A DNA stretch of 64,000 nucleotides. It comes from Peribolospora baueri (lineage: Eukaryota; Basidiomycota; Peribolosporomycetes; Peribolosporales; Peribolosporaceae). Shown piece after piece: positions 35,617 to 45,178 of this stretch (its first letter is position 1; every line of letters begins with the position of its first letter). The notes under the pieces are model-generated. The model was not told where the DNA came from. It did no database searches and saw nothing but the letters and a program-made list of their open reading frames with translations. Position numbers and translations under genes: made by a program. The stretch is from assembly GCA_029717555.1 (NCBI GenBank), contig JAMDHS010000093.1, positions 1 through 64,000 of the forward strand, in the 5' to 3' direction.

Positions 35617-36586
35617 CGGACGGGGCGGCGTGGTGTAGTGTGACGTAGATTGCTCGTTCCGACTCTCTCTTTTCTGTTCTCGGCTCGGTCGACGCGCCGG
35701 GGAGCGGGACTCGGATCTCTGGGAAAAAAAGCTCTGACTGAAAAGAGCGCACGCATGGCATGTGTTGTGTGAGACAAGGCTAGGCTTACCCGTGTAGACG
35801 TCGTCGTCCTCTTTCTTTGCCTTTGGATGTCAACGCTTCACATCTCGTCGGTCCGGTCCGGATCTGGGCATGCCGTCTCGCCTGCCTGAAGATGGTGGGA
35901 AAAGAAAATAAAGTTCATTCCGCCCTAATCCTCAAACCGTCCGCCTCCTTCTGATCTTCCGGCTCCGTGAGACTCATGATAGTCGCTTCGAGGCAGCGCG
36001 ACGCCGCGCCAGGCCGCACTTGTTAGGTCTTCGTTTCGCAACTCAGTTCGCCAAAGTACGATTTGCGCTTTGCGCCGACGAAAGAAAAAGCCCGAGCTCG
36101 ACGTTGGAGCGTTTCTTTTCTAGTGGGTCCCCGTTCCCGTCCCCGGCCATCCATGCCGCTCGCTGGCTGCCTTCTTGAGCGTGGCGTGTGCTCGACGTTT
36201 TTATCCTTTTCTTGCGCCGTCTGCTCACCGTCTATGTCATCACTCAGATAATACACTCCTCTCTCCCTGCTGACCTTTCTAGCCACCATCGTGGCCCCTC
36301 GTTCTGCCCGCTCCGAGTTTCGAAGGGACGGACGGCGTCCGGCGCTGACACCCGTCCCCCCCGGGGTCAGAGCTCCCCCTTCGTATATGTGCATCGCACC
36401 GTGCGGCTTCCTCGCTGGACATTGAACTGTGGAACAGGTAGGAGTACAGGCATAAGGAAAGAGGAAATCGAAATCGAAAGCGACATGGCGACCGAATCTC
36501 GAAGGCAAGCAGGCAGGGGGCGAGCGCGAAGCGGAAGCGGTCACGGCGAAAGGAGGAAGACAAAAAAAAATACTTGGGCTAGGAGG
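35617..36586. other. Intergenic, convergent 3' ends
   Basis: About 970 nt between the stops of GRS1 (+) and the TPR protein (-). Both 3' UTRs lie here. Open frames on each strand overlap one another and carry no recognisable domain. Nothing else seen. Confidence 0.55.
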
Positions 36587-38752
36587 TCAACGGCCGCCTG
36601 TCAGCGACCTGCTCAACTCTTCGCTTGTTTCCCATGCCCGCCTTGCGTCCCTCAACAGACGTCCAGCGGGCAAGCGCAGTACGTCGTCGTCGGCAAACTC
36701 GGAACGCAACCGCAGCCCTCCTTTCGCGTCTTCGCCGTCGTCGTCTTCTCCCGTTCCAGACGGCTCGCTCGTCGCCTTTTCCTTCGTCTCGCTCTCGGAG
36801 ACGGGCTCGGAGAGCGCAGTGAGGACGGCGAGCGATGCGGTGGTCGCGCCGGACAGCCAAGCGAGCGAAGGACCGTTCGCGCCCGCATTCGCCGAGCCCT
36901 GTGAAGAAAGCGAGCTGTGCCAAAGAGACGCAAGCCACGACGCGGGGGAGAAGCGCCATCCGGTTCCGTTCCCAGTACCGCCGGCACCTTCTGACTTGTT
37001 CTTGAGAGCATAAAGCGTCTCAGCGAGGTGGATGGAGATGAGGGCGTCGTCGTGTTCGAGAGCGAGACGATGCAGTGCCTTCGCCCTTTCGAATGGATCT
37101 TGAAGCGTCGCCGGGGAGACCAGAGAAAACAACGCTCCGACCTGATTCGACGCTCGCGAGTTACGCTCGGGCTCGGCGGCGGTGGCGGTGACGGAATCAT
37201 CGAGCAGCTGCTTTTCTCCTCGTACCAGTCTGAGAGCGGCGGCCTCGGTGCGAACGGCCCGTTCCAGCGATGCGCACCGATCGGACGACATGGCAGAGGC
37301 CGCCTCCTTACTACCCCTAACCTCTGGAGCACGAGGAGGGAGCGCATAAAGCGCGGAGAGCGAAAGAAGAGTGCCGACCAGGGATCGCGTCAGTGCTGGC
37401 GTCGGCTTTGCTTCCGACCCTCGGTTCGCAGCCACAAAGTCCCCATCGTCCTGCGCCTTTGAGTTTCGCAGATCGCCCGCTTTCACTTTCCCACCGGCCA
37501 TGCTCGCCGCCCTCTCGAACCACTTCTCCGCATCTTCCCTTCTGCCCAAACGCATGTGAAGATCGCCGATCTTGGTGGCGAGCCTGGCCATCCTCGCATC
37601 GTCCGGAGCGACGAATCTCGAGATGGCGCCGGAGTTGGGGCCATTAGATGGGTTCGAGTTCGCGGAAGCAGCGGTCGGCTCTTCGTGGGCCAGTTGCCTC
37701 GCTCTCCGCAGGGCAGCAAACAGCCTCTCGTATCCTGCACGTGCTTTATCAAGACCGGAGACGGTGCCGACGCGCTCGTGGCAAGCGGCCATGCGGGTCT
37801 CTAGTACGACAGCCGTCGGGTGGGGCTTAGAGAGGTTACACTGGGAGCGACTGGGCAAGGCGCGCAGCGATGGAGGGTCGAGACCGAGGCTGATACCCCG
37901 CTTGTTAGCTTCTTTTAGGGCGAGCTCGAGGTACGAGGCGGCGAGCGCAAAGCCTTCGTCAATGGTTTGACCCCTGTTACTCTTGTTGCCGCCCAATCCC
38001 GCTCGGCTGGAGTGGCCGAAGGTTCCTTGGCCGGTAAAGATGACGCTGGGATGGAGTCCCTTGCCGTAGCGAGCGCAATACCAAGCGCCTCGGACGGCGT
38101 GCCGGGCTCGCCAACCCAGCTTGGGGTCCGTCCCGCAAGTTCCAATGCCGGGAGGACACCAGGCATCATCTATGAGCTCTCCAGTCCACCCCCAGGTGTC
38201 ATCGTCGGTCCGGCCTTGAGCGAGAGCCTTCTCGAATACCTTGCCAGAATCACTCGAGGGGATTAGCCTCCTCTCGAGGTACCAGTGAACCCCTTCAAAG
38301 CCGATCGCCGTGATGGCGGCAATGCCAAAGGCAAACGCAACAACCGTACGAGCGAGGCGGGAGAGAACGTGGACGAACACGCCCAGAGGCCGGCTGAAAG
38401 AGTCGGTAAAATAAGCTGACGTGCCGGAGGAAGGCGAGGAGGCGTGGCGGCGAAGGGTGAGTGCGCTCGTGGTCTTCGCCAACAAAGGTTGGCCTGTCCG
38501 GCTGAGCAAAAGTCCTGATTTCCCACGATCAGACGAGGGCTGAACAAGAGGACTGCCAGCGAGAGGCAAGTGACGAGACACGCTTCTTGCGTACGTGCTC
38601 AGCCCGGCAGTGCCGAGGCTCGACCGCGGGGCCAACGGCCCGCCCACGAAGTACCTGCCGGCCGCGGAAGGGTGCGGGTGAGGGTCAAGCAGCGCAGTCC
38701 CAAACGCGAAAGGGCGTGCGCGAGGGAAGAGCATGGCCCGAGACGGGAGCAT
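36587..38752 (-). CDS. Mitochondrial membrane protein with TPR repeats
   Basis: One uninterrupted exon, 721 residues, starting at the ATG at 38752 (another ATG six codons on). The N-terminal ~115 residues are basic and Ser/Ala-rich with several Arg, as in a presequence. A hydrophobic span of about 25 residues follows (VVAFAFGIAAITA core), then a long soluble part with helical repeats: CHERVGTVSGLDKARAGYERL; ARLATKIGDLHMRLGRREDAEKWF; and a third around KALHRLALEHDDALISIHLAETL. The middle one is a good TPR unit. The plan (presequence, one inner-membrane span, TPR domain) matches fungal Mgr3-type adaptors of the i-AAA protease and related TPR proteins. Assignment to Mgr3 is inference. The protein has long low-complexity linkers. 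It is the only intron-free gene longer than 2 kb here. Confidence 0.6.
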   Translation of the reverse strand: MLPSRAMLFPRARPFAFGTALLDPHPHPSAAGRYFVGGPLAPRSSLGTAGLSTYARSVSRHLPLAGSPLVQPSSDRGKSGLLLSRTGQPLLAKTTSALTLRRHASSPSSGTSAYFTDSFSRPLGVFVHVLSRLARTVVAFAFGIAAITAIGFEGVHWYLERRLIPSSDSGKVFEKALAQGRTDDDTWGWTGELIDDAWCPPGIGTCGTDPKLGWRARHAVRGAWYCARYGKGLHPSVIFTGQGTFGHSSRAGLGGNKSNRGQTIDEGFALAASYLELALKEANKRGISLGLDPPSLRALPSRSQCNLSKPHPTAVVLETRMAACHERVGTVSGLDKARAGYERLFAALRRARQLAHEEPTAASANSNPSNGPNSGAISRFVAPDDARMARLATKIGDLHMRLGRREDAEKWFERAASMAGGKVKAGDLRNSKAQDDGDFVAANRGSEAKPTPALTRSLVGTLLSLSALYALPPRAPEVRGSKEAASAMSSDRCASLERAVRTEAAALRLVRGEKQLLDDSVTATAAEPERNSRASNQVGALFSLVSPATLQDPFERAKALHRLALEHDDALISIHLAETLYALKNKSEGAGGTGNGTGWRFSPASWLASLWHSSLSSQGSANAGANGPSLAWLSGATTASLAVLTALSEPVSESETKEKATSEPSGTGEDDDGEDAKGGLRLRSEFADDDVLRLPAGRLLRDARRAWETSEELSRSLTGGR

Positions 38753-38876
38753 GGTGGAAGGCGATGTCGGCAAGGTTTCTCGACGAGCGTGCCGTCAGAG
38801 ACGTTGAGAAAGGTCGTCGTGCGTTACATAATTGTTGGCGTCACGTGCTACCGCAGCCATCATTGACCTCGCTCTG

Positions 38877-38920
38877 ATCATGATCATCATCATCAGCAGC
38901 AGCAGCCGCCGCCGCCTTCT
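38877..38920. repeat. Composite trinucleotide microsatellite
   Basis: Runs of ATC, then AGC, then CGC triplets follow one another directly. They lie about 125-170 nt upstream of the TPR protein start, in non-coding sequence. Confidence 0.8.
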
Positions 38921-39300
38921 GCTCGATACCATTGCCGAGCTCTCGCCCTTTTCACGCTGCTCTGAGCCGATGCGCACACCCGTAGAGGGTAATTGGTCTC
39001 TGTAGTCTAGTCAGCCTGGTGGTCAGATTGGCGTTCGTTTTGCGCCGCGCTAGCGAGCCCTGGGCCACCAGTCATTCCAGATGAACTTGCCGATATTAGG
39101 TTTGATCCAAGACGGGAGCTCACAACGTATGAGATTCTCTGTCCATGGCACTGGTTGTACTAATATCGCCCACACAAGTAGGCTAAACACCACCCAGGGC
39201 ATATTTTTTGAACTTGGTGGTCGAGAGAAGGTGATGGAGCGACGCGGCAGCCGCCACTCTCGATCACAATTGCCTCTTGTGCCGCAGCAGCATTCTCTCT

Positions 39301-39306
39301 ACGCGT
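39301..39306. promoter_or_regulatory. ACGCGT (MCB-type) element upstream of RFA1
   Basis: One exact MluI cell-cycle box, 171 nt before the RFA1 ATG, followed by CGCG-containing sequence. In yeasts ACGCGT is bound by MBF and drives G1/S expression of replication genes, RFA1 included. Six bases can occur by chance, so function is inferred from position. Confidence 0.4.
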
Positions 39307-39476
39307 CGTATGCGCGTCGCGTCGTCAAGATGATCCTCCACAGCCAACTTACGCCACCTCCGTCCTGCCGCCACCCCTCCTTCACTCTTCCCTTCCCGTC
39401 CTGACTTCTTTCTTCACTCTTCCCTTCTCGTCTATTTTGTTTCTCTTGCGACCACACACTCTCCGTGTTTGTCACC

Positions 39477-41966
39477 ATGTCGTTGGAACTCACCCAAGGT
39501 GCCATCTCTACCATCATGGCCTCCGACGGGCCCCCGTCGGTCCAGAACCCGGTCCTACAAGTCATCCACATCAAGAAGATCAGCAGCGTGTCCAAGGATA
39601 CCGGAAAACTGAGCGACAGGTGGAGAATCATCCTCAGTGACGGCTCGCATTTTGTGCAGGGTGAGTGAATGGGCGAGTCAGAATGTCGGAGCTTTTGGCG
39701 ATCACCGTCTATTCGCTCGTGCCCCGATCCCATACTTTTCCACGCCGAGTTCGACTTCCACCGGCTGGGGTGCTGCCATGTTGACGCGAAAATTACTTTT
39801 CTAGGAATGCTCGGTACCCAGCTGCAATACATTGTCGAGACGGAGGAGGTGATCCATAACAGCGTGATCAGCCTCACCCAGTACGTCGCCAACACGATCC
39901 AAAAGCGCAAGCTCATCATCATCCTCGGCCTTGAGGTTCTCGAACGAGAAATCCCTGACCGCATTGGCGCGCCTGTGTCACTTGACGGGCTTTTGGGCGG
40001 GGCCGTGTCGATTCAAGCTGACAATAATGCCCCAGCCCCAGTCAATCGCGCTCGACCCGCAGCGAATGTCGGCAGGAGTGGCGGTGGACCGAGCGCGCCC
40101 ATCTACCCGATCGAAGGGCTGAGCCCGTACCAGAACAAGTGAGTGGCTTCCAATCTTGTTTCCGAGTTTGGCATTAACGAAGCTTACCTTCTGCCGTTGT
40201 TTACGTTTAGGTGGACGATCAAGGCTCGAGTGACGTCCAAGAGCGAGATCAAGCACTGGTCAAACCAACGAGGGGATGGCAAATTGTTCAGCGTGAACCT
40301 GTTGGACGAGACGGTGAGCAGGCTGATTGCATTAGCCTTCAGCGTAAGCATGAAATCTAATCGCATGTGCACTTGCCCTCCCATTTCCATTGCTTCCCAG
40401 GGAGAAATTCGCGCTACTGGCTTTAACGACGCCGTGGACAATTTCTACAACCTTTTGGAGGAGAACAAAGTGTACTTCATCAGCAAGGCTCGCGTCAACA
40501 TTGCCAAGAAGCAGTTCAGTAACCTCTCGAACGAATACGAGATCACCTTTGAGAATGGCACTGAAATTGAGCTGGTAAGCTAAGGTTGGGCTTCTGTTCA
40601 AAACACAACGACGATAGTGATTTACTTATTTTCTCCCTTTCCCATCCTTTGGACCTTTCGCTAGTGCCCCGACCAGGACAGCGCGCCGCAGGTCCGCTTT
40701 AACTTTACCGACATCGCCGGCTTGCAAAATGTGGAGAAAGATATGACGACGGACGTGCTTGCCGTGGTCAAGGACGTTGGCGAGGTAACCCAGATCACCA
40801 GCAAGGCCACCCAGCGTCCTGTGTCCAAGCGTGACATCACCCTTGTCGACCGCAGCGAGATGAGCGTACGGCTGACGCTTTGGGGCAAACAAGCCGAGAG
40901 TTTCCACGCTGAAGACAGCCCAGTCATGGCGTTCAAGGGCGTTAAAGTGGGAGACTTCGGAGGTGAGTGAGCGCCGCTGTTAATTTTTCTAGTCTCAATA
41001 TCAGCGCGTCTTCTTACCCCTCTTTCACCTTGTGATAGGCCGATCCCTCTCCATGTACGCCTCTTCCACCATGATGACCAACCCGGACATCCCGGAAGCG
41101 CACGCTCTGCGAGGTTGGTACGACGCTCAAGGGTCCATGCAAGACTTCCGTCCCTACAACTCCTCCATGGCCGCGGCCGGCGGTGCTGACGGGGGTGCCC
41201 GGAAGAACGAGGCCCGCACGCTGGCCGAAGTGAAGGACTCAAACATGGGGACAGGGGACAAGCCGGACTTCTTCAACTCCCGTGCGACGATCATTTTCGT
41301 CAAGTCGGAGAACCTGTACTACCCCGCCTGTCCTAGCGAGACGTGCAACAAGAAGGTTACGGACGAAGGAGACGGATGGCGGTGCGAGAAGTGTGACAGG
41401 GTGTACCCGGCACCTGAGTACCGGTGAGTTTAAACACCTTCGCGTCGTCAGTTCAAGACTGTTTGCCTCAGCCTTCTCTCCGATTCTTTGCGTCGCAGAT
41501 ACATTGTAGCCCTCAATGCTGCGGATCACACCGGTCAGCTGTGGCTGAGTGGATTCAACGACGTTGGCCAGCAGCTTTTTGGCATGAGCGCGACCAAGCT
41601 GCATGAACTCAAAGTGAGTCAGGTGATCCCGCGCCCCATCGGAAAGCTGTTCGAAACGACTCATTTCGAATGCACATCCCTTTCCTCTCGGGCTTGCTGT
41701 AGGAAAACGACGAGTCGGCCTTCCAAGCCGCCGTCCACCGAGCAAACAACCAGATGTTCACGTTCTTCTGCAGAGCCAAGCAGGACAACTTCAATGTAAG
41801 ATCGTTTGCTCGGACTCGGTCGGCTAATGGTCATTGGCTGACGCTTCCATTTCCTCCATTCCCCCAGGACACGGTACGCGTGCGATACAACATCAATCGC
41901 GCGACGCCTGTTAACTTCACGCAAGCTGGCAACGAACTATTGGAGCTCATAAAACAATACTCCTGA
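39477..41966 (+). CDS. RFA1: Replication protein A large subunit
   Basis: Largest subunit of the single-strand-DNA-binding RPA trimer, needed for replication, repair and recombination. Nine exons (39477-39660, 39805-40138, 40211-40313, 40401-40574, 40665-40962, 41039-41423, 41499-41613, 41703-41795, 41868-41966) give 594 residues, near the usual 600-620. Domains in order: N-terminal OB fold (DBD-F); DBD-A starting [22 protein letters not shown] with FNFTDIAGL and [15 protein letters not shown] with its zinc ribbon [20 protein letters not shown]; and a final [11 protein letters not shown] block. All four zinc Cys are present. It is divergent from the TPR protein. Confidence 0.97.
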
Positions 41967-42148
41967 GCTTGGTAGCTGGTAATTACCATGCACGAGATGT
42001 CGATCGTTTTCCCTATTCGAGTTCTCCTCTTGTCCTTGTAATCTTAGTCACTGTCGCCGCCACTGTGCCTGTCCTGTGTGTCGAAGCATCGTTCGAATTA
42101 TACAGTCACCGTATGGACAACAGAAACGGAACCAGAAGGCTCCCGAGC

Positions 42149-42735
42149 TCACTTGAGCGTTCTCTCCACCCTCCTCTCCAGCAAATCCAGGTCATCCACG
42201 TCTTCTGGCAGACCATCACCGTCTCGCGCAGGTTTCGTGCTACAGACACTGGCGATATCTCCCTCCAGTCCTTTGAGCGCGACTGCCTGCCATTGGAGCC
42301 GTTGCTGGAGATCGGCCATATCTTCAGTGAGAGCATGTACATCCTCTTTGAGCTGGGCTGTAGTGGTGGCCACGATAGACTCGATTGCAAGGCAAACGTC
42401 TGGATCCAACTGAGCAGAGCCGTAGATTCATAGCTCAGTGAAGATCACTGCTCAGAGGAGAGGCCTTCGAGGACCATGTCCAACGTCAAAGCCGTGCTCA
42501 CCCGTACCACCTGTGCCTCTGGTACTTGCTCTCCGGAACGTATGCCTTGAAGCCAGGGCTCTTCCATCGCCTCCAGCTCCACTGCCCCCATCGATGCTGC
42601 CTTCCACTCTCTCGCCTCTCTCCTTGCTGCCCTCTGCCCCATATTCTCACCGTTTTCCTCGACATAAACCTCCTCAGCCTTGCCGACGGCCACCCTTTCA
42701 TCCTCATCAAATCGGACGTCCTCAGCTTCTGACAT
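42149..42735 (-). CDS. Small orphan coiled-coil protein
   Basis: I do not recognise this family. Two exons (42735-42502 and 42409-42149) join in phase through a GTGAGC...CTCAG intron and give 164 residues. The N-terminal half is acidic and charged (EDVRFDEDERV, EEVYVEENGE, then an Arg/Glu helix QRAARREAREWKAA). The C-terminal half is a predicted coiled coil (AQLKEDVHALTEDMADLQQRL ... ALKGLEGDI) ending RRVERTLK. The same frame stays open to an ATG at 42951; that start would add 72 basic, Ser-rich residues that could be a mitochondrial presequence. Size and heptad pattern suit a subunit of a small coiled-coil complex (BLOC-1- or kinetochore-like), but this is only an analogy. The exon pair, rather than a protein match, is the evidence. 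Confidence 0.6.
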
Positions 42736-43277
42736 GTCATTCACAGGTCGAATGCTATTGCTGTTGTATGGCCGAGAGTAGGTGGAGCTGTGCTGGGTTG
42801 TACCGACTCGGCTTGAGACGGCGGTGAGAAACTGGATAGCCTTTTGGCCGCCATCAATAGACCTTCTCAGCCTTGGAGGTTTTACACTGAATACCGTCGG
42901 AGCGGTGAGCGTCGAAAGGGCAGAAGCGGCTCGGCGAGAACATTTGAACATGATGGAGAATGGCTATGGCGTTCAAGTGCATGTGCGGGGGTGCCGGCCC
43001 CGAGGCGAAGCGTTTTATGGCCCAATGGGCCAAACGTGATCAGTAAGCGGGGAAGCCCCGCAGCATGGGTCGCTGAGGTTGGGCCGCTCAGCTCGCTGTC
43101 GCCATCTTCACGTTGACGATGCCGATAAACCCACGAACAAGTCTTCCTATTACCGCTTCAATATTAAGTCCGGTTCTATCCTTGGGCGCAGAGGGAACAT
43201 GCCACATGCTGGCCCCACCAGAGCGACCCCCGCTAACACATGCCTAATCGCTGATGCCAGCACCCAAATCCAAACGC
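42736..43277. other. Spacer or 5' extension of the orphan gene
   Basis: Between two minus-strand genes. The part up to 42951 may code for an N-terminal extension of the orphan protein. The remainder shows no gene. Confidence 0.4.
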
Positions 43278-44999
43278 TTACGCGGAGAACAACCAAGCGC
43301 CCATACCAACGATCGTCGCCGTCGCCATCCACACCACCGTAAAAAGTGCTGTGTCGAGGGTATAGGTCGAGGCGCCGCCGGAATTGTTTCCTTTGCTTCC
43401 AGAGGAAGAAGACGTTGGAGACGATGAGGGCTGCCCGACCGTGGCAGAGGCATTGTTTGCTCGCGTGGTGCTGCGTCAGTAGAGTAAAAATATTGGTGAG
43501 ACGGCGAGATCTTGTGCGACGGGCAGCTCAATAACGACCGTGCTCGGGCATAAAGAACCCAATGCCATTTTTAAAGTCGTCCCCGCTCCCCCTCATCGAA
43601 CACTTTACTAACCTGGACGCCAAGACCCAGCTAATACCACCATAGACGTGCGCCTGGAACGTGGAGTCCTGGCAGGCACATGGCGGACGTTAAGTGAGGT
43701 TCTAGGGCGCACGCGCAGTATACAAGCGGTGCCTACCTCCCATGTAGAAGAAAGATGGCCCAACGAGGTGTAGTACGAACGACCGGCGCCTCCTTGGATG
43801 GATGCGTCGCCGCCGTCGACACCGCCGCCCGCAGCTCGAACCGGCTGGTCAAGCAGTCTGCCCTCACGGTACCAAGCCAGGGGCTGCGGGGAGCCTTGTG
43901 TGCCATTGTGCACCCCGTTGTCAACGTAGGTGCTGTGATCCGGCGTCAGGAGGACGGTCGCGTTCATCAGACGCGGCTAACAAGCGCGAAGTGGAGCAAG
44001 ATAGGCAAGGCTGTCAAAAAACGCCGTTTGACGCAGTGCAACTTGGGAGTGGGCAGACGCTACATCAGGACGGAAACCCGAGATTGAGTGCACTTACGTC
44101 AGATCTGAAATTGTAGCTGTTTATAGCAAAGTGGTGCGAAGACGTGAGCTGAGAGAAGACCGGGTCACTGCGCTGGGTGAAATGATTGTACGGACATTTC
44201 ATCGGTGACATTCCAGCGCGCGGGAAGAATGGACGTTGATGGGTGTTTGTTGTCAAGGACTTGGACGGTCTGGAAGAGAAAATGGTAGACGGGTCGCAGG
44301 TAAGCGTGCAGCTCAGAGGTGCTGCTAGAAACCGGGCTGGAGCGTCCGTAACGCACGGCATTCTGCAAAGCCGGGTGGTAATCAAAGAAAGCTCCAAGCA
44401 GGCGCCCGTACCAAGGCGTGGTGAAGAGGCAGGCAGACGCCGAATGAATGCCTACATAACCTCCTCCCGCTTGAACATAGGCCGCCATGTTGGTCTTTCC
44501 GGTAGGCGTCAGCACCTCGTCACTGCATAGCGGGAATGGAGGAAGAGAGAAGTAGATTGAGACAAGCTGATGACTGCAACAACGTGAGCATCGCCTACTC
44601 ACCTGTTGCTCACAAACACGAGCGCGTCGAACTGGTTTAGCCAGCCAGGCTGCTCGAACAGGGTCATGTTCTCCGTTGCGAAGACCTCCCATCCCTTGGT
44701 CTGCGTGGCTGGGTCGAGCAAATGGGCCGGCGGAGGGGTGGACCCGAGGGTGGTGATGGTCTGAATGGCCGTGGGTATAGAGTCATGACGATAGCCTAAA
44801 GGGAGAGGAGGGACAGAGGAGAGAGAGAAGAGCTCGACTCGATGTGGTCGTGGAGGAGCATACGCAGACGACCCTCACCGGCAGTGGCCGTGTAGAGAAG
44901 AATCTTGCTCGCCAGCGTCATGGGGATAAGAAGGAGCTGGAGCCCTAAAAGAAAAGAAAGCGGGAGAAAGGGGGACGGCTGTGTGCGCGTTGGTAACAT
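43278..44999 (-). CDS. Secreted ThuA-like protein, probable GPI anchor
   Basis: Eight exons (44999-44879, 44795-44603, 44522-44357, 44269-44196, 44116-44098, 43976-43737, 43668-43613, 43470-43278) give 353 residues with consistent phase. The N-terminus is a signal peptide (hydrophobic core LPLSFLLGLQLLLIP). The body is a ThuA/class-I-glutamine-amidotransferase-like fold: KILLYTATAGYRHDSIPTAI, ALVFVSNSDEVLT, GGGYVGIHSASACLF, then LGAFFDYHPAL, DEIYNFRSD, and a closing PLAWYREG ... RSYYTSLGHLSSTWED block. The end is Ser/Thr/Gly-rich (GSKGNNSGGAST) followed directly by a hydrophobic tail that stops at the terminus (LFTVVWMATATIVGMGAW). That is the layout of a GPI-attachment signal, though a plain membrane anchor is possible. 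ThuA-family proteins are linked to sugar metabolism, but no reaction is established for the fungal ones. Exon 5 is 19 nt; the exon-4 donor is GTCCGT, weaker than the others. Confidence 0.85.
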
Positions 45000-45178
45000 T
45001 GTCGTGGATGGTGGTGTGATCGAGGCACAAATGCGGCGAGCGGGCCGCCGGGCAGACCGTCGCGTCGCGCGGCCATTCGAGGTGACAACCAAACACCAAC
45101 ACCTCCGTCACCGTCACTTTCATCTCCATCACGCTTCTCAAACGCAAGGGCGACCTGGACGGCGCCGACGACGTCGCC
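45000..45178. promoter_or_regulatory. Bidirectional promoter, ThuA and PWWP genes
   Basis: 179 bp between divergent ATGs. It contains repeated CACC/TCACC stretches near 45090-45130. No TATA box is evident. Confidence 0.5.

Larger units (their letters stand above)
38753..39476. other. Divergent promoter region, TPR protein and RFA1
   Basis: 724 bp. It contains CACGTG at about 38842-38847 near the TPR start, a composite ATC/AGC/CGC microsatellite at about 38877-38920, and ACGCGT at 39301-39306 upstream of RFA1. No gene supported. Confidence 0.55.

Noticed and set aside
36188-36904. Plus-strand frame crossing into the 3' end of the TPR gene
   Set aside because: Low-complexity Arg/Ser translation overlapping a better supported gene.
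38985-39070. Possible tRNA gene (segment ending in CCA-like GGGCCACCA)
   Set aside because: No proper A or B box spacing and no cloverleaf could be drawn.
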